Assembly: GCA_963976395.1 (NCBI GenBank)
Contig: CAXBLG010000009.1
Span: 15,588-79,587, forward strand
Direction of reading: 5' to 3'
DNA from: UBA11612 sp963976395
GTDB lineage: Bacteria; Pseudomonadota; Alphaproteobacteria; Rhodospirillales; Rhodospirillaceae
Length of the DNA stretch: 64,000 nucleotides
The notes below the pieces were generated by a model that worked only from the letters and a program-made list of their open reading frames with translations, was not told the origin of the DNA and searched no databases. The stretch's first letter is position 1. Each line of letters begins with the position of its first letter. The translations under genes and the position numbers were made by a program. This document shows positions 36,395-44,805 of this stretch, in pieces.

Positions 36395-37455
36395 TTTTGT
36401 CCCGGTATCTCATGAAGGCGTTTCTGGTGCGCTTTACGGCGTTGCTGGTCGGGCTTGTCTTGTTTTTGCAAACGCTCGATCTACTCGCGGTCGCTAACGA
36501 GATTATGGCGGGCGCGCCGATAGAATCGCTCGGCCGTTACGTGATGCTGCGAATGCCGTCTCTGGTTGAGACGGTTGCGCCGTTGGCCGGGTTGTTGGGG
36601 GCGCTGACCGCTTTGGTGGTTATGGCAATGAACAGCGAGATTCTTGCCATGCGCGCGGCTGGGCGTTCTGTTCTGGGACTGATGGGCGGACTGGTTGGGG
36701 TTGGGCTGGCGCTGTCCATCCTGTTGTTCGCGTTCTCTGAGTTTGTTGTGGTGCGCGCCAATGCCGAATTGGAAGACTGGCGCGGATCGGGGTATGGCGC
36801 GGGGACTGAGGAAGTGACGGACGAGAATAGTTGGGTGATGGAAGGCAATACCATCATTCGTGTTGGTCACGTTATGCGCGGCGGCACTATTCTGCATGAT
36901 GTTCGGTTATTCAAACAAAGAGACAGCAGCAACGTCACCGACATCATCAACATTCGTTTGGCGATTTGGGAAAACGATAAATGGACTACGGTTGAGATGC
37001 GGCGCGTCGGCGGTGCAGAGGGCGACAATGAGCCTCTGGTCTGGGACACCCATCTAAAGCCTGAACACTTTGTAAGATTCGCCAATCATCCCAACGAATT
37101 GTCCTTGAATGCTCTTCAGCAGTACATTGGTAACGTGGCGATCGGCTCGCGCCCGATTTATTTTTACGATACGTGGTTGCAGCAAAAAATCGCCGGCCCC
37201 ATCGTGCTGGCGCTGATGCCCCTGCTGGCCGGGATCGCGGCTTTTGCCCACCACCGCCAGGGCGGCTCGGTCATGACTATCGTCTGGGGCATAAGCATTG
37301 GTTTTACGTTCATTATTGTGGACAATATTTTGATCGCCATGGGCCAATTCGGCTCCTTGCCACCGCTGATGGCAGCCTGGTTACCGCTGGCCTTGTTCGG
37401 GACCATCGGCGTTTGGATTATCTTTAACTTTGAGCACACTGGCGTTCGCGGCTAG
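36391..37455 (+). CDS. lptG: LptF/LptG family permease (LptG-like)
   Basis: A 354-residue partner of the preceding permease, translationally coupled to it (ATGA). It has the same six-segment layout: segments at about 12-32, 55-78 and 95-115, a periplasmic domain (residues 120-265) and three segments at the C-terminus; the cytoplasmic loop MNSEILAMRAAGRSV is the LptB-contacting coupling helix. Length and order (F before G) are normal. It is followed after 67 bases by the hydroxylase gene on the same strand. Confidence 0.85.
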   Translation: MILSRYLMKAFLVRFTALLVGLVLFLQTLDLLAVANEIMAGAPIESLGRYVMLRMPSLVETVAPLAGLLGALTALVVMAMNSEILAMRAAGRSVLGLMGGLVGVGLALSILLFAFSEFVVVRANAELEDWRGSGYGAGTEEVTDENSWVMEGNTIIRVGHVMRGGTILHDVRLFKQRDSSNVTDIINIRLAIWENDKWTTVEMRRVGGAEGDNEPLVWDTHLKPEHFVRFANHPNELSLNALQQYIGNVAIGSRPIYFYDTWLQQKIAGPIVLALMPLLAGIAAFAHHRQGGSVMTIVWGISIGFTFIIVDNILIAMGQFGSLPPLMAAWLPLALFGTIGVWIIFNFEHTGVRG

Positions 37456-37522
37456 GCGGGCCTATATAGCGCTATTAGGGCGCGAAACCGCGCGCCAAGC
37501 GCCGAAAATGGGGTAAGAATCC

Positions 37523-38347
37523 GTGAGTCTTTCGTCACCAAAACTCGGATTTTGGAGCGACCGGGAATACCACTTAGATCGTATGGACCTTGCAGGTCTG
37601 ACGGCAGCGTATTTTCAGTACTACGCCATAGCGGCCTATATCGTTGTTGCACTCCTGTCCGGCGGTGTGGCCATTTTCGCCATTGCTCAAGGGGCTGCGG
37701 CGATTCTGCCGGTTGCCGCCTCGGTCGTTGCGACCATCTTTATTTACCCTGTGGTCTGGTATCTGCTTCACCGCAACATCTTGCATAGCCGTTGGATGTG
37801 GAAATCACCTCTTACGGCAAGCACGTGGAAACGCATTCACTATGACCATCACAGCGATCCGAACAATCTGAAGGTACTTTTCGGCGCGTTGTACACGACC
37901 CTACCGACCGTCGCCCTCGCAACGGTTCCTGTTGGGTACGCTTTGGCGGGCTGGGTGGGTGCGTTAGCCGCCCTGTGTACCGGTGTTGTCCAAACCTGCT
38001 TCTACGAGTATTTCCATTGCATTCAGCATTTGGGTTATGTGCCGAAGTGGAACTGGGTGCGTCAGATTAAGAAATTTCACATGGCGCATCATTTTCACAA
38101 TGAGTCTGGAAATTACGGCATCACCAATCTGTGGTGGGACAAAGTGCTGGGCACTTTTTACGAAGGCCCCAAGGATAGGCCGCGTTCACCGACGGTTTTT
38201 AACCTTGGCTACGATGAAGAGGTTGCAAAAAGTTATCCTTATGTTGCCCGGCTGACGCCGAACTGGCCTTACAACACCAATCCCGTGCACCGGAAACGCG
38301 AAGAGGCTGCAGAAAATGCGGCCGCCGATTCTGCACCCGCCGGTTAA
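37523..38347 (+). CDS. Fatty acid hydroxylase/sterol desaturase family membrane enzyme
   Basis: A 274-residue membrane di-iron oxygenase. The histidine boxes are HRNILH (residues 83-88), HYDHH (106-110), HCIQH (165-169) and HMAHHFH (186-192), with hydrophobic pairs before each set. This superfamily includes sphingolipid C4- and alpha-hydroxylases and yeast Scs7/Sur2. Its place between LptFG and a ceramide synthase-like gene suggests hydroxylation of the ceramide acyl chain or long-chain base; the position of attack is unknown. GTG at 37523 starts it after a GGGGTAAG site. Confidence 0.85.
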   Translation: MSLSSPKLGFWSDREYHLDRMDLAGLTAAYFQYYAIAAYIVVALLSGGVAIFAIAQGAAAILPVAASVVATIFIYPVVWYLLHRNILHSRWMWKSPLTASTWKRIHYDHHSDPNNLKVLFGALYTTLPTVALATVPVGYALAGWVGALAALCTGVVQTCFYEYFHCIQHLGYVPKWNWVRQIKKFHMAHHFHNESGNYGITNLWWDKVLGTFYEGPKDRPRSPTVFNLGYDEEVAKSYPYVARLTPNWPYNTNPVHRKREEAAENAAADSAPAG

Positions 38348-38355
38348 GTTGGGGC

Positions 38356-39501
38356 ATGGCAGATTTTAAAATTCGCCGCGTTGCTTCAGGCGCTGATTAC
38401 AACCTTTTCATCGATGCGGCCCGTGCATGCCAAGGACACGATCCTCATTGGGTCTCCCCGATGCGGTTCATGGAGCGTGATCGATTAAACCCCAAGAAAA
38501 ATCCCTGGTTTAATCACGGCGAGGCGGCGTTTTGGGTTGCCGAATGTGACGGCAAGATTGCGGGTCGCATTTCTGCTCAAGTGGATCATAGTCATATTGA
38601 ATTGCGCAAAGACGCCACCGGTTTTTTCGGATTCTTTGAATGCGTCGATGACCAAGAAGTCGCGGACCAACTTTTCGCGGCGGCGATGGCATGGCTTAGG
38701 GAAAAGGGCATGCAACGCTGTCTTGGTCCGTTCAGCCTTAACATCAACGATGAATCAGGCCTGTTGGTTGAGGGCTTCAATTGTCCGCCGCGCATGCTGA
38801 TGGGGCATGCGCAGCCGTACTACGGCGGGCTGGTGGAAAGCGCGGGCTTTACCAAATCGGTCGATATGTTTGCCTATCTCACGCCGATGGATACGGGCTT
38901 GCCGTTCAAGCAAATTAAATGGTTGAAACGGGCGCTGGACAGAGATCCGAAGCTGGCCGTGCGGCCGCTGGATACGCGCCGTATCGACGAAGAAATCGCA
39001 ACCATTGTGCGTATTTTTAATGCCGCATGGGCGGAAAACTGGGGATTTATTCCTCTTACCGAAGCCGATGTGGCGCACATGGCCGCTGAAATGAAACTTA
39101 TCTTGATCCCTGAGCTGGTGTCGTTCGCCACCGTAAACGGCGAGCCGAAGGCCATGTGCGTGGCGCTCCCCGATCTCAACGAAATGGTGCGCGACCTTAA
39201 CGGAAAACTACTGCCCACCGGTTGGGCCAAGCTCGTTTGGCGGCTAGTGAATCGACGCAGCTACGTTTCGGGGACGCGGGTGCCTTTCATGGGCGTAATG
39301 CCGGAGTATAAGAATAAACCCATGGGCTCTATACTTGCACTGCTGACCGTAGGTGCTGTACGCGAGGCCTCGCTCAAACTCCGTATGCCTGTTTGTGAAA
39401 TGAGTTGGGTACTGGAGAACAACACACAAACCCGCCACTCAATCGAACAGATTGGTGGGCGAACCTATAAAACCTACCGTATGTATGAGAAGTCTATCTG
39501 A
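38356..39501 (+). CDS. bcerS: GNAT-fold acyltransferase, probable bacterial ceramide synthase
   Basis: A 381-residue protein of the large two-part GNAT family. The N-terminal half contains WVAECDGKIAGRISAQVD and the GPFSLNINDESGLLVEGF block; the C-terminal half has PMGSILALLTVGAVREA and the EMSWVLENNTQTRHSIEQIGG stretch expected of the acyl-CoA site. The Caulobacter ceramide synthase that N-acylates 3-ketosphinganine is a GNAT-type protein, so this gene would complete the pathway. Homologues are also annotated simply as GNAT acyltransferases, so the substrate remains inferred. The gene starts nine bases after the hydroxylase stop. Confidence 0.65.
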   Translation: MADFKIRRVASGADYNLFIDAARACQGHDPHWVSPMRFMERDRLNPKKNPWFNHGEAAFWVAECDGKIAGRISAQVDHSHIELRKDATGFFGFFECVDDQEVADQLFAAAMAWLREKGMQRCLGPFSLNINDESGLLVEGFNCPPRMLMGHAQPYYGGLVESAGFTKSVDMFAYLTPMDTGLPFKQIKWLKRALDRDPKLAVRPLDTRRIDEEIATIVRIFNAAWAENWGFIPLTEADVAHMAAEMKLILIPELVSFATVNGEPKAMCVALPDLNEMVRDLNGKLLPTGWAKLVWRLVNRRSYVSGTRVPFMGVMPEYKNKPMGSILALLTVGAVREASLKLRMPVCEMSWVLENNTQTRHSIEQIGGRTYKTYRMYEKSI

Positions 39502-39776
39502 TGCTTGGACTCTTTATTCGCCTTTTTATCGCAGCCATGATTCTTGCGGGCGTGGTGTTGCTGTTCGCGGTTTCTTTTGTGGCGGCGATTATCATTGCGC
39601 CCATCATTTTCATTCTGATTTACTTTTTTGGACGCCGCAGCGGTCTCCGGGTGTGGACTGTGCAAACAGGTCCAGTGCCGCGCGGCGGTAGAAATCCAGC
39701 GCAAGGTCCGGTCATTGACCATGACCCCAATGATTTGCCTAAGGACACTTCGGCCGGCGAACGCAAAGACGACTAA
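39501..39776 (+). CDS. Small membrane protein, 91 residues
   Basis: The start ATG overlaps the stop of the ceramide synthase-like gene, so the two are translated together. Residues 4-43 form one long or two tightly paired hydrophobic segments (FIRLFIAAMILAGVVLLFA and VAAIIIAPIIFILIYFF), followed by a polar tail rich in Asp, Pro and Lys that should lie in the cytoplasm or periplasm. No family is recognised. It could anchor or regulate an enzyme of the locus. Confidence 0.7.
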   Translation: MLGLFIRLFIAAMILAGVVLLFAVSFVAAIIIAPIIFILIYFFGRRSGLRVWTVQTGPVPRGGRNPAQGPVIDHDPNDLPKDTSAGERKDD

Positions 39777-39790
39777 GTCCCGCGCTGTCA

Positions 39791-40708
39791 CTATACTGCG
39801 TGCGGCTGAGTATTTCGTTCCACTTCAATCGTGACATGACTCAGGGCGATGATATCGCCTAAAAGATTTTTGTAGTGCGCTGGCGGACGCGGTTCGTCGG
39901 TGACGATTGTTATCATCGCGGCTAAATGCCCCGGCCCTACGCGCCATACATGCAAATCAGCAATCCGATTATCCGCATCGCTTTCTATGGCGGTACGCAC
40001 CGTGGCCGCTATGCGTCCAGGCGGGTCTGCATCCAACAATACTCGGCTTGTCGATACGGCGAGGCCCCAGGCCCAGCGTAAAATGATGGCGGCGCCGACA
40101 AGGCCCATGGCGGGGTCCATCCATGCCGCCCCCCAGAACCTTCCAGCAAGCAAAGCCACAATCGCCAGCACCGATGTCAGGGCATCGGTCAGCACATGAA
40201 CGTAAGCCGCGCGAAGATTATGATCATCCGTGTGGTTATGTTCGTGATGTTGGTGCCCGTCTTTGAGAAGCCATGCGCTGATAAGATTTACGAGCAATCC
40301 GAGCACGGCGACAATCAGCGCCTCGTCGAAAGCAATGTTGACCGGACTCATCAGACGTTCGGTGGATTCAACCGCCATCAGGCCCGCGACCACCGCCAAG
40401 AAAAGCGCGCTGGCGAAGCCCGCGAGATCACCCACCTTGCCGGTGCCGAATGTGTAAACTCCGCTGTCTGCATGTCGCCGGGCATAGGCATAAGCAAATA
40501 CGGCAATCCCCATGGCGGCGGCGTGACTGCCCATGTGCCAGCCGTCGGCCAGAAGCGCCATAGAGCCGAACAAGGTTCCGGCGGCGATTTCCGCAGCCAT
40601 CGTCACCAGGGTTAAAGCGAGGACCGCCTGGGTCCGGCGCATGTTGCTTGCGTGACTATCCGCCAAAAAGCCGTGGGACTTGTGCCAAGGGCTTAGATCG
40701 TCCTGCAT
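39791..40708 (-). CDS. dmeF: Cation diffusion facilitator, DmeF-like divalent metal efflux
   Basis: A CDF antiporter of 305 residues from the internal ATG at 40708 (the frame runs 16 codons further upstream). Six transmembrane segments, the metal-site motifs LLADGWHMGSHAAAM and HVLTDALTSVLAI, and a histidine-rich loop (HQHHEHNHTDDH) between segments IV and V are visible. The wording of the N-terminal region, including FGTGKVGDLAGFASA, resembles DmeF, which exports cobalt and nickel; zinc cannot be excluded. It is a single gene facing away from the exported methyltransferase. Confidence 0.82.
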   Translation of the reverse strand: MQDDLSPWHKSHGFLADSHASNMRRTQAVLALTLVTMAAEIAAGTLFGSMALLADGWHMGSHAAAMGIAVFAYAYARRHADSGVYTFGTGKVGDLAGFASALFLAVVAGLMAVESTERLMSPVNIAFDEALIVAVLGLLVNLISAWLLKDGHQHHEHNHTDDHNLRAAYVHVLTDALTSVLAIVALLAGRFWGAAWMDPAMGLVGAAIILRWAWGLAVSTSRVLLDADPPGRIAATVRTAIESDADNRIADLHVWRVGPGHLAAMITIVTDEPRPPAHYKNLLGDIIALSHVTIEVERNTQPHAV

Positions 40709-40872
40709 GGCTGTTCTGCTCCATTTCGCCGGTCTGCACCCTAAATATAAGCTCAAGTTTTGCCGAGGCTACCCGTGATCGTTGAAGTTTTGTGCCTCGG
40801 TTCGAGAACACTTACATAAAGGTTCCCTCATATCTTATGCTAAGGGCATCTTACCGGCGGAAGGATATTGAT

Positions 40873-41589
40873 ATGCGATCAATGCTACGATCTTTGTTGG
40901 CTGTGGCTGTATTGTCCGTTGCCGGTGTTGCGGTTGCGCAGGACGGTTATACCTATATCGCTCAATCGTTTGGCGGTATCGGCAAGGCCTACATGGACCG
41001 CGAGATCGCCAGCGTGATGACTCATGAGGGTGCGCCGTGGCTAGAGCGGCCGCAACGCGAGCAGCAGGAACGTACCGATAAACTTATTGATCTGCTCAAC
41101 CTCAAACCCACGGATTATGTGGCCGATATCGGGGCTGGTTCGGGATACTTCTCATTCCGCATGAGCAAGCTGGTGCCCAAGGGATTTGTTTTTGCGGTCG
41201 ATATTCAGCCTGAGATGCTTGCGCTCATCAAAGACAAGATCGCGACCGGCGAGGGCGACAACGTCATCCCGGTTCACGGCAGCACTGCGGGCCCAAAGCT
41301 GAAAGAAAACACCATCGATCTCATGCTGCTGGTGGATGCGTATCACGAGTTTTCTCTGCCGCGAGAAATGGGGCAGGGTATGTACAAGGCCCTAAAACCT
41401 GGTGGCCGCATTGCTCTCGTCGAGTATCGGGCCGAGGATGCTTCGGTGCCGATTAAAGAACTTCACAAAATGACGGAAGCCCAGGCAAGGCTGGAAATGG
41501 CCGCTGTTGGCCTTGAGTGGGTCAGCACCGACAGCACCAGTCTGCCGTGGCAACATTTAATGATCTTTCGCAAACCACCGGCTGATTAA
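40873..41589 (+). CDS. Exported class I SAM-dependent methyltransferase-like protein
   Basis: From ATG 40873 (GGAAGGATATTG upstream) the protein has 238 residues and starts with a signal peptide ending VAVAQ. A class I methyltransferase fold follows: the SAM motif VADIGAGSGYFSFRM, the acidic loop FAVDIQPEM, and LLVDAYHEF. It resembles methyltransferases active on small molecules, yet SAM is not known to be present in the periplasm. Either the signal peptide is real and the enzyme works on something unusual, or it is a membrane-anchored cytoplasmic protein. It lies just before the cobalamin riboswitch but ends before it. Confidence 0.75.
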   Translation: MRSMLRSLLAVAVLSVAGVAVAQDGYTYIAQSFGGIGKAYMDREIASVMTHEGAPWLERPQREQQERTDKLIDLLNLKPTDYVADIGAGSGYFSFRMSKLVPKGFVFAVDIQPEMLALIKDKIATGEGDNVIPVHGSTAGPKLKENTIDLMLLVDAYHEFSLPREMGQGMYKALKPGGRIALVEYRAEDASVPIKELHKMTEAQARLEMAAVGLEWVSTDSTSLPWQHLMIFRKPPAD

Positions 41590-41640
41590 TCGATCCAGCC
41601 ATTGACACCTCCAAGGCCGGGGATTACCAAATCTGCAGCA

Positions 41641-41816
41641 ACGGTGCCAAGGCGTTCGAATGAGCGCTGCGGCTAATAGGGAATCCGGTTTAAATCCGGA
41701 ACTGCCCCCGCAACTGTCAGCGGTGAGCCGCCTGTCCAACAAAGCCACTGGGACTCCGCAACGGGACCTGGGAAGGCGGATAGGCCGCATCGACCCGCAA
41801 GTCAGGAGACCTGCCG
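41641..41816 (+). ncRNA. Cobalamin (B12) riboswitch
   Basis: The conserved elements appear in order: CGGTGCC, then GGGAATCCGGT with GAACTGCCCCCGCAACTGT, then GCCACTGGGACT...GGGAAGGCGG, and the B12 box AAGTCAGGAGACCTGCC at 41799-41815. This is the AdoCbl-type aptamer that shuts off downstream expression when B12 is plentiful. It stands about 185 bases before btuB and should control the whole btuBFCD operon. Edges are approximate. Confidence 0.95.
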
Positions 41817-42000
41817 TCGCGAGCGTCACCTATCCATTGGCCGGGGTGAGCCAGTGGTACGGCCAATCTGTTCGCGGTGACGCGCGTTTCGCACATCGCG
41901 ACGGATTGGGCCGGTCTCTTTTTCCGCATGTCCATTCGTCATTGCACAACCGGCGTCGTGTTTCGCTCGCGCGGCTGGCGGCGCCTTGAAGGAGATGGAC

Positions 42001-43956
42001 ATGTCGTGTTCACCAGTACGCGCTGTAACGCGCGCAATGTTGATATCAACCACTTTGTTACCCCCTACTGGCGTGGCCGTGGCGGCTGACGGAAGCCCTG
42101 TTTTGTCGCTTGAAGAGATCGTCATTACGGCCAGCCGGACGAATCAGCCTCTCAAATCAGTCGGCAGCGCTATCGACATTTTTACCGCCGATGACATCGC
42201 GGCCCGGCCGCGCTTTGAACTTTCCGATCTCCTACGCGAACTTCCCGGCGTGTCGGTCAACCGATCCGGCCAACTGGGCGCACAAACACAAGTGCGTCTG
42301 CGCGGGGCCGAGGCCAATCATACCTTGGTGCTGATCAACGGCATCGAGGTGGGCGATCCCGTTACCGGCGGTGAGTTCGATTTCGGTAATTTGCTGACGG
42401 AAGGAGTCGAGCGCATCGAGGTGCTGCGTGGGCCGCAAAGCGCGCTCTACGGAGCGCAAGCGATTGGCGGCGTCATCAACATTATTACCACCCAAGGCGC
42501 GGGGACGCCGGTCTATCAGGCCAAAGCCGAAGGTGGATCGTTTGGTACGTACAATGTTTCCGCATCGGCCAGTGGCGGTGGTCAAGGATATGGATTTGCC
42601 GGATCAGTGGCTTACCTGGATAGCGCGGGCATATCTCAAGCCATTGGTGGTACCGAAAAGGACGGGCATCACAACCTTACTCTCAGCACCAGTGGTCGCG
42701 CCGATCTCAGCGATATTTTCAAAGTGTCCATGGCGCTGCGTTACGTGGACGCATTTGTGGAAAGTGATAGTCAGGACTTCGGATTCGGCTCGCCGACTGA
42801 AGGCTTGGTTATCGATTCCGATGAGACGCGTAATTCGAAAACGTTTTATGGAAAAGCGACAGGTACGCTTACGTTGTTCGGCGGCACCTGGGAGCATATC
42901 GCGGCGGCGGCGCTGACCGACGTGACCAACGACAATTTTTCAAGTAGCGCGTTTTCATTCGGCTCCTACGGTCAAAAAATAGATTTATCTTATCAGACCA
43001 ATCTTTCCCTGGTGCCGGAAGGCGGTGTTGTTGCTCACACCCTGACCGGATACATTCAGTTCAAAGACGAAACGTTCGAGAACAAAAGCGCCTTTCCCGG
43101 ACCGCAAAATCAACGCAAGTCGACACAAGATATTGGCTACGTTGCTGAATACCGGATGGATATCGCAGATCAGGTCTTTCTGTCCGGCGCGCTGCGTTAC
43201 GACGACAATGATCTTTTCAAGAACGACACCACATACCGGGCATCGGCAGCTTGGCAAATTCCGAATACAGGCCTTAAGCTCAGAGCCAGCTACGGCACCG
43301 GGGTCTCCAAGCCCGGATTCTTTGAGCTGTTCGGGTTTGACCCCACCAGCTTTGTCGGCAATCCCAATCTCAACCCTGAAAAGTCCGAGGGATGGGATGT
43401 GGGCGCAGATATTGTATTTGATGACAACCGCGCATCCCTATCGCTGACCTACTTCTCGGCGGACTTGACCGACGAGATTTTTACCGACTTCGGCGTGTTT
43501 CCTTTCACCGTCCGTAACCAGGTCGGGAAGAGCACGCGCGAAGGAGTCGAGATCTCCGGCCGCTACGCACCGACGGATGCGCTCAATTTCGCGGCTAGCT
43601 ATACCTATACCTCGGCGAAAGATGATGCCGGTCTACAAGAGGTGCGACGGCCTAAACACATTGCAAGTTTGTCCGGTTTCTACCGTTTCATGGAGGGGCG
43701 TGCGAATGCGGGCCTTAGTCTCGACTACAACGGCGAAAGCGAGGATGTCGTGTTCACCCCGACTATTCCGTCGGGCATGGCGACTCTCGACGATTACCTG
43801 CTCGTCACGGCTTCGGCATCGTATGATGTGACCGACCGGATTCAGATATTCGGTCGTATCGAGAACCTGCTTGATGAGCGTTATCAAGAGGTCTTCTCTT
43901 ATAACACCATGGGCATAGGAGCTTACGCGGGGCTTCGTGTTCGTCTGGGAGGTTAG
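42001..43956 (+). CDS. btuB: TonB-dependent vitamin B12 receptor
   Basis: An outer-membrane beta-barrel receptor of 651 residues from ATG 42001, chosen because AAGGAG lies six bases before it (a TTG and an ATG a few codons earlier are in frame). After the signal peptide comes the TonB box (EEIVITA), the plug domain (ELPGVSVNRSGQLGAQTQVRLRG, GPQSALYGAQAIGGVINI) and the barrel ending in an aromatic-poor but typical GLRVRLGG strand. The upstream cobalamin riboswitch and downstream B12 ABC genes define the substrate. Confidence 0.92.
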   Translation: MSCSPVRAVTRAMLISTTLLPPTGVAVAADGSPVLSLEEIVITASRTNQPLKSVGSAIDIFTADDIAARPRFELSDLLRELPGVSVNRSGQLGAQTQVRLRGAEANHTLVLINGIEVGDPVTGGEFDFGNLLTEGVERIEVLRGPQSALYGAQAIGGVINIITTQGAGTPVYQAKAEGGSFGTYNVSASASGGGQGYGFAGSVAYLDSAGISQAIGGTEKDGHHNLTLSTSGRADLSDIFKVSMALRYVDAFVESDSQDFGFGSPTEGLVIDSDETRNSKTFYGKATGTLTLFGGTWEHIAAAALTDVTNDNFSSSAFSFGSYGQKIDLSYQTNLSLVPEGGVVAHTLTGYIQFKDETFENKSAFPGPQNQRKSTQDIGYVAEYRMDIADQVFLSGALRYDDNDLFKNDTTYRASAAWQIPNTGLKLRASYGTGVSKPGFFELFGFDPTSFVGNPNLNPEKSEGWDVGADIVFDDNRASLSLTYFSADLTDEIFTDFGVFPFTVRNQVGKSTREGVEISGRYAPTDALNFAASYTYTSAKDDAGLQEVRRPKHIASLSGFYRFMEGRANAGLSLDYNGESEDVVFTPTIPSGMATLDDYLLVTASASYDVTDRIQIFGRIENLLDERYQEVFSYNTMGIGAYAGLRVRLGG

Positions 43957-43962
43957 GCGCAG

Positions 43963-44805
43963 GTGACACATTCATGGACACGAGGTGTGCTGGCTCTTTT
44001 GCTGTTCGCGGCATCGCCCGCGACGGCTGAAGGTCCGCAGCGCATCGTGTCCATGAATCTTTGCACCGATCAGATGGCCTTGATGCTAGCCGGTCCGGAT
44101 CGCATTGTGTCCGTCAGTTTTCTCGGTGCTGATCCTGCCGAATCAGCCCTTGCGGATATGACCGAAGGCATTTCGGTCAACCACGGCCTTGCTGAAGAAA
44201 TCATTGCTGCAAAGCCCGATCTTGTTCTTGCGGGCCGATATACGACGAGTTTCGCCAAGGCCATGTTGCGGCGACTGGGGTACAAAGTGGTCGAAGTGGA
44301 TAGCCCCAATACGATTGCCGGAATTCATGAGACGTTTACGCGCGTTGGCGAAGCGGTCGGCGAGCCTGGTCGCGCCGCGGCTTTGCTGGCCGAAATGGAT
44401 CGGCGTCTTGCGGTGGTTGCGGCGGAAGCGCGGGGACGGCCGCGCCGTTCCGCAATTATCTATGATGCGAACGGATTTACCGTAGGTCGCCCCGGTTTGG
44501 CAGACGATGTCATGACGCTCTCGGGTCTTGTGAATAAAGCGCCTGAGCTTGGGATTGGCGCCTATGGTCAAGTGCCGCTGGAAAGTATGCTGGCGGTTAA
44601 GCCTGATATCATCGTGCACCTTTTATACCGGCCGGGTGTTCCGTCCATTTCGAGCATGTCCATGCAGCACCCGGCTCTGCGGGTCATGTTGGACGGCAGA
44701 TCGCCGGTGTCCGTGCCGGGCCGATTATTTACTTGTGGTACGCCGCTGATTGCTGAAGCCGCCGAATCTATGGCGAAAGCCTTACGCCAAAGTGGGGCTT
44801 GGTAA
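43963..44805 (+). CDS. btuF: Periplasmic cobalamin-binding protein
   Basis: A 280-residue binding protein with a signal peptide ending ATAEG and the class III (helical-linker) fold; RIVSMNLCTDQMALMLAG and the LVLAGRYTT region are typical of BtuF/FecB-type proteins. GTG at 43963 follows seven bases after the btuB stop. It should pass B12 from BtuB to BtuCD. Its stop overlaps the btuC start (TAATG). Confidence 0.85.
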   Translation: MTHSWTRGVLALLLFAASPATAEGPQRIVSMNLCTDQMALMLAGPDRIVSVSFLGADPAESALADMTEGISVNHGLAEEIIAAKPDLVLAGRYTTSFAKAMLRRLGYKVVEVDSPNTIAGIHETFTRVGEAVGEPGRAAALLAEMDRRLAVVAAEARGRPRRSAIIYDANGFTVGRPGLADDVMTLSGLVNKAPELGIGAYGQVPLESMLAVKPDIIVHLLYRPGVPSISSMSMQHPALRVMLDGRSPVSVPGRLFTCGTPLIAEAAESMAKALRQSGAW

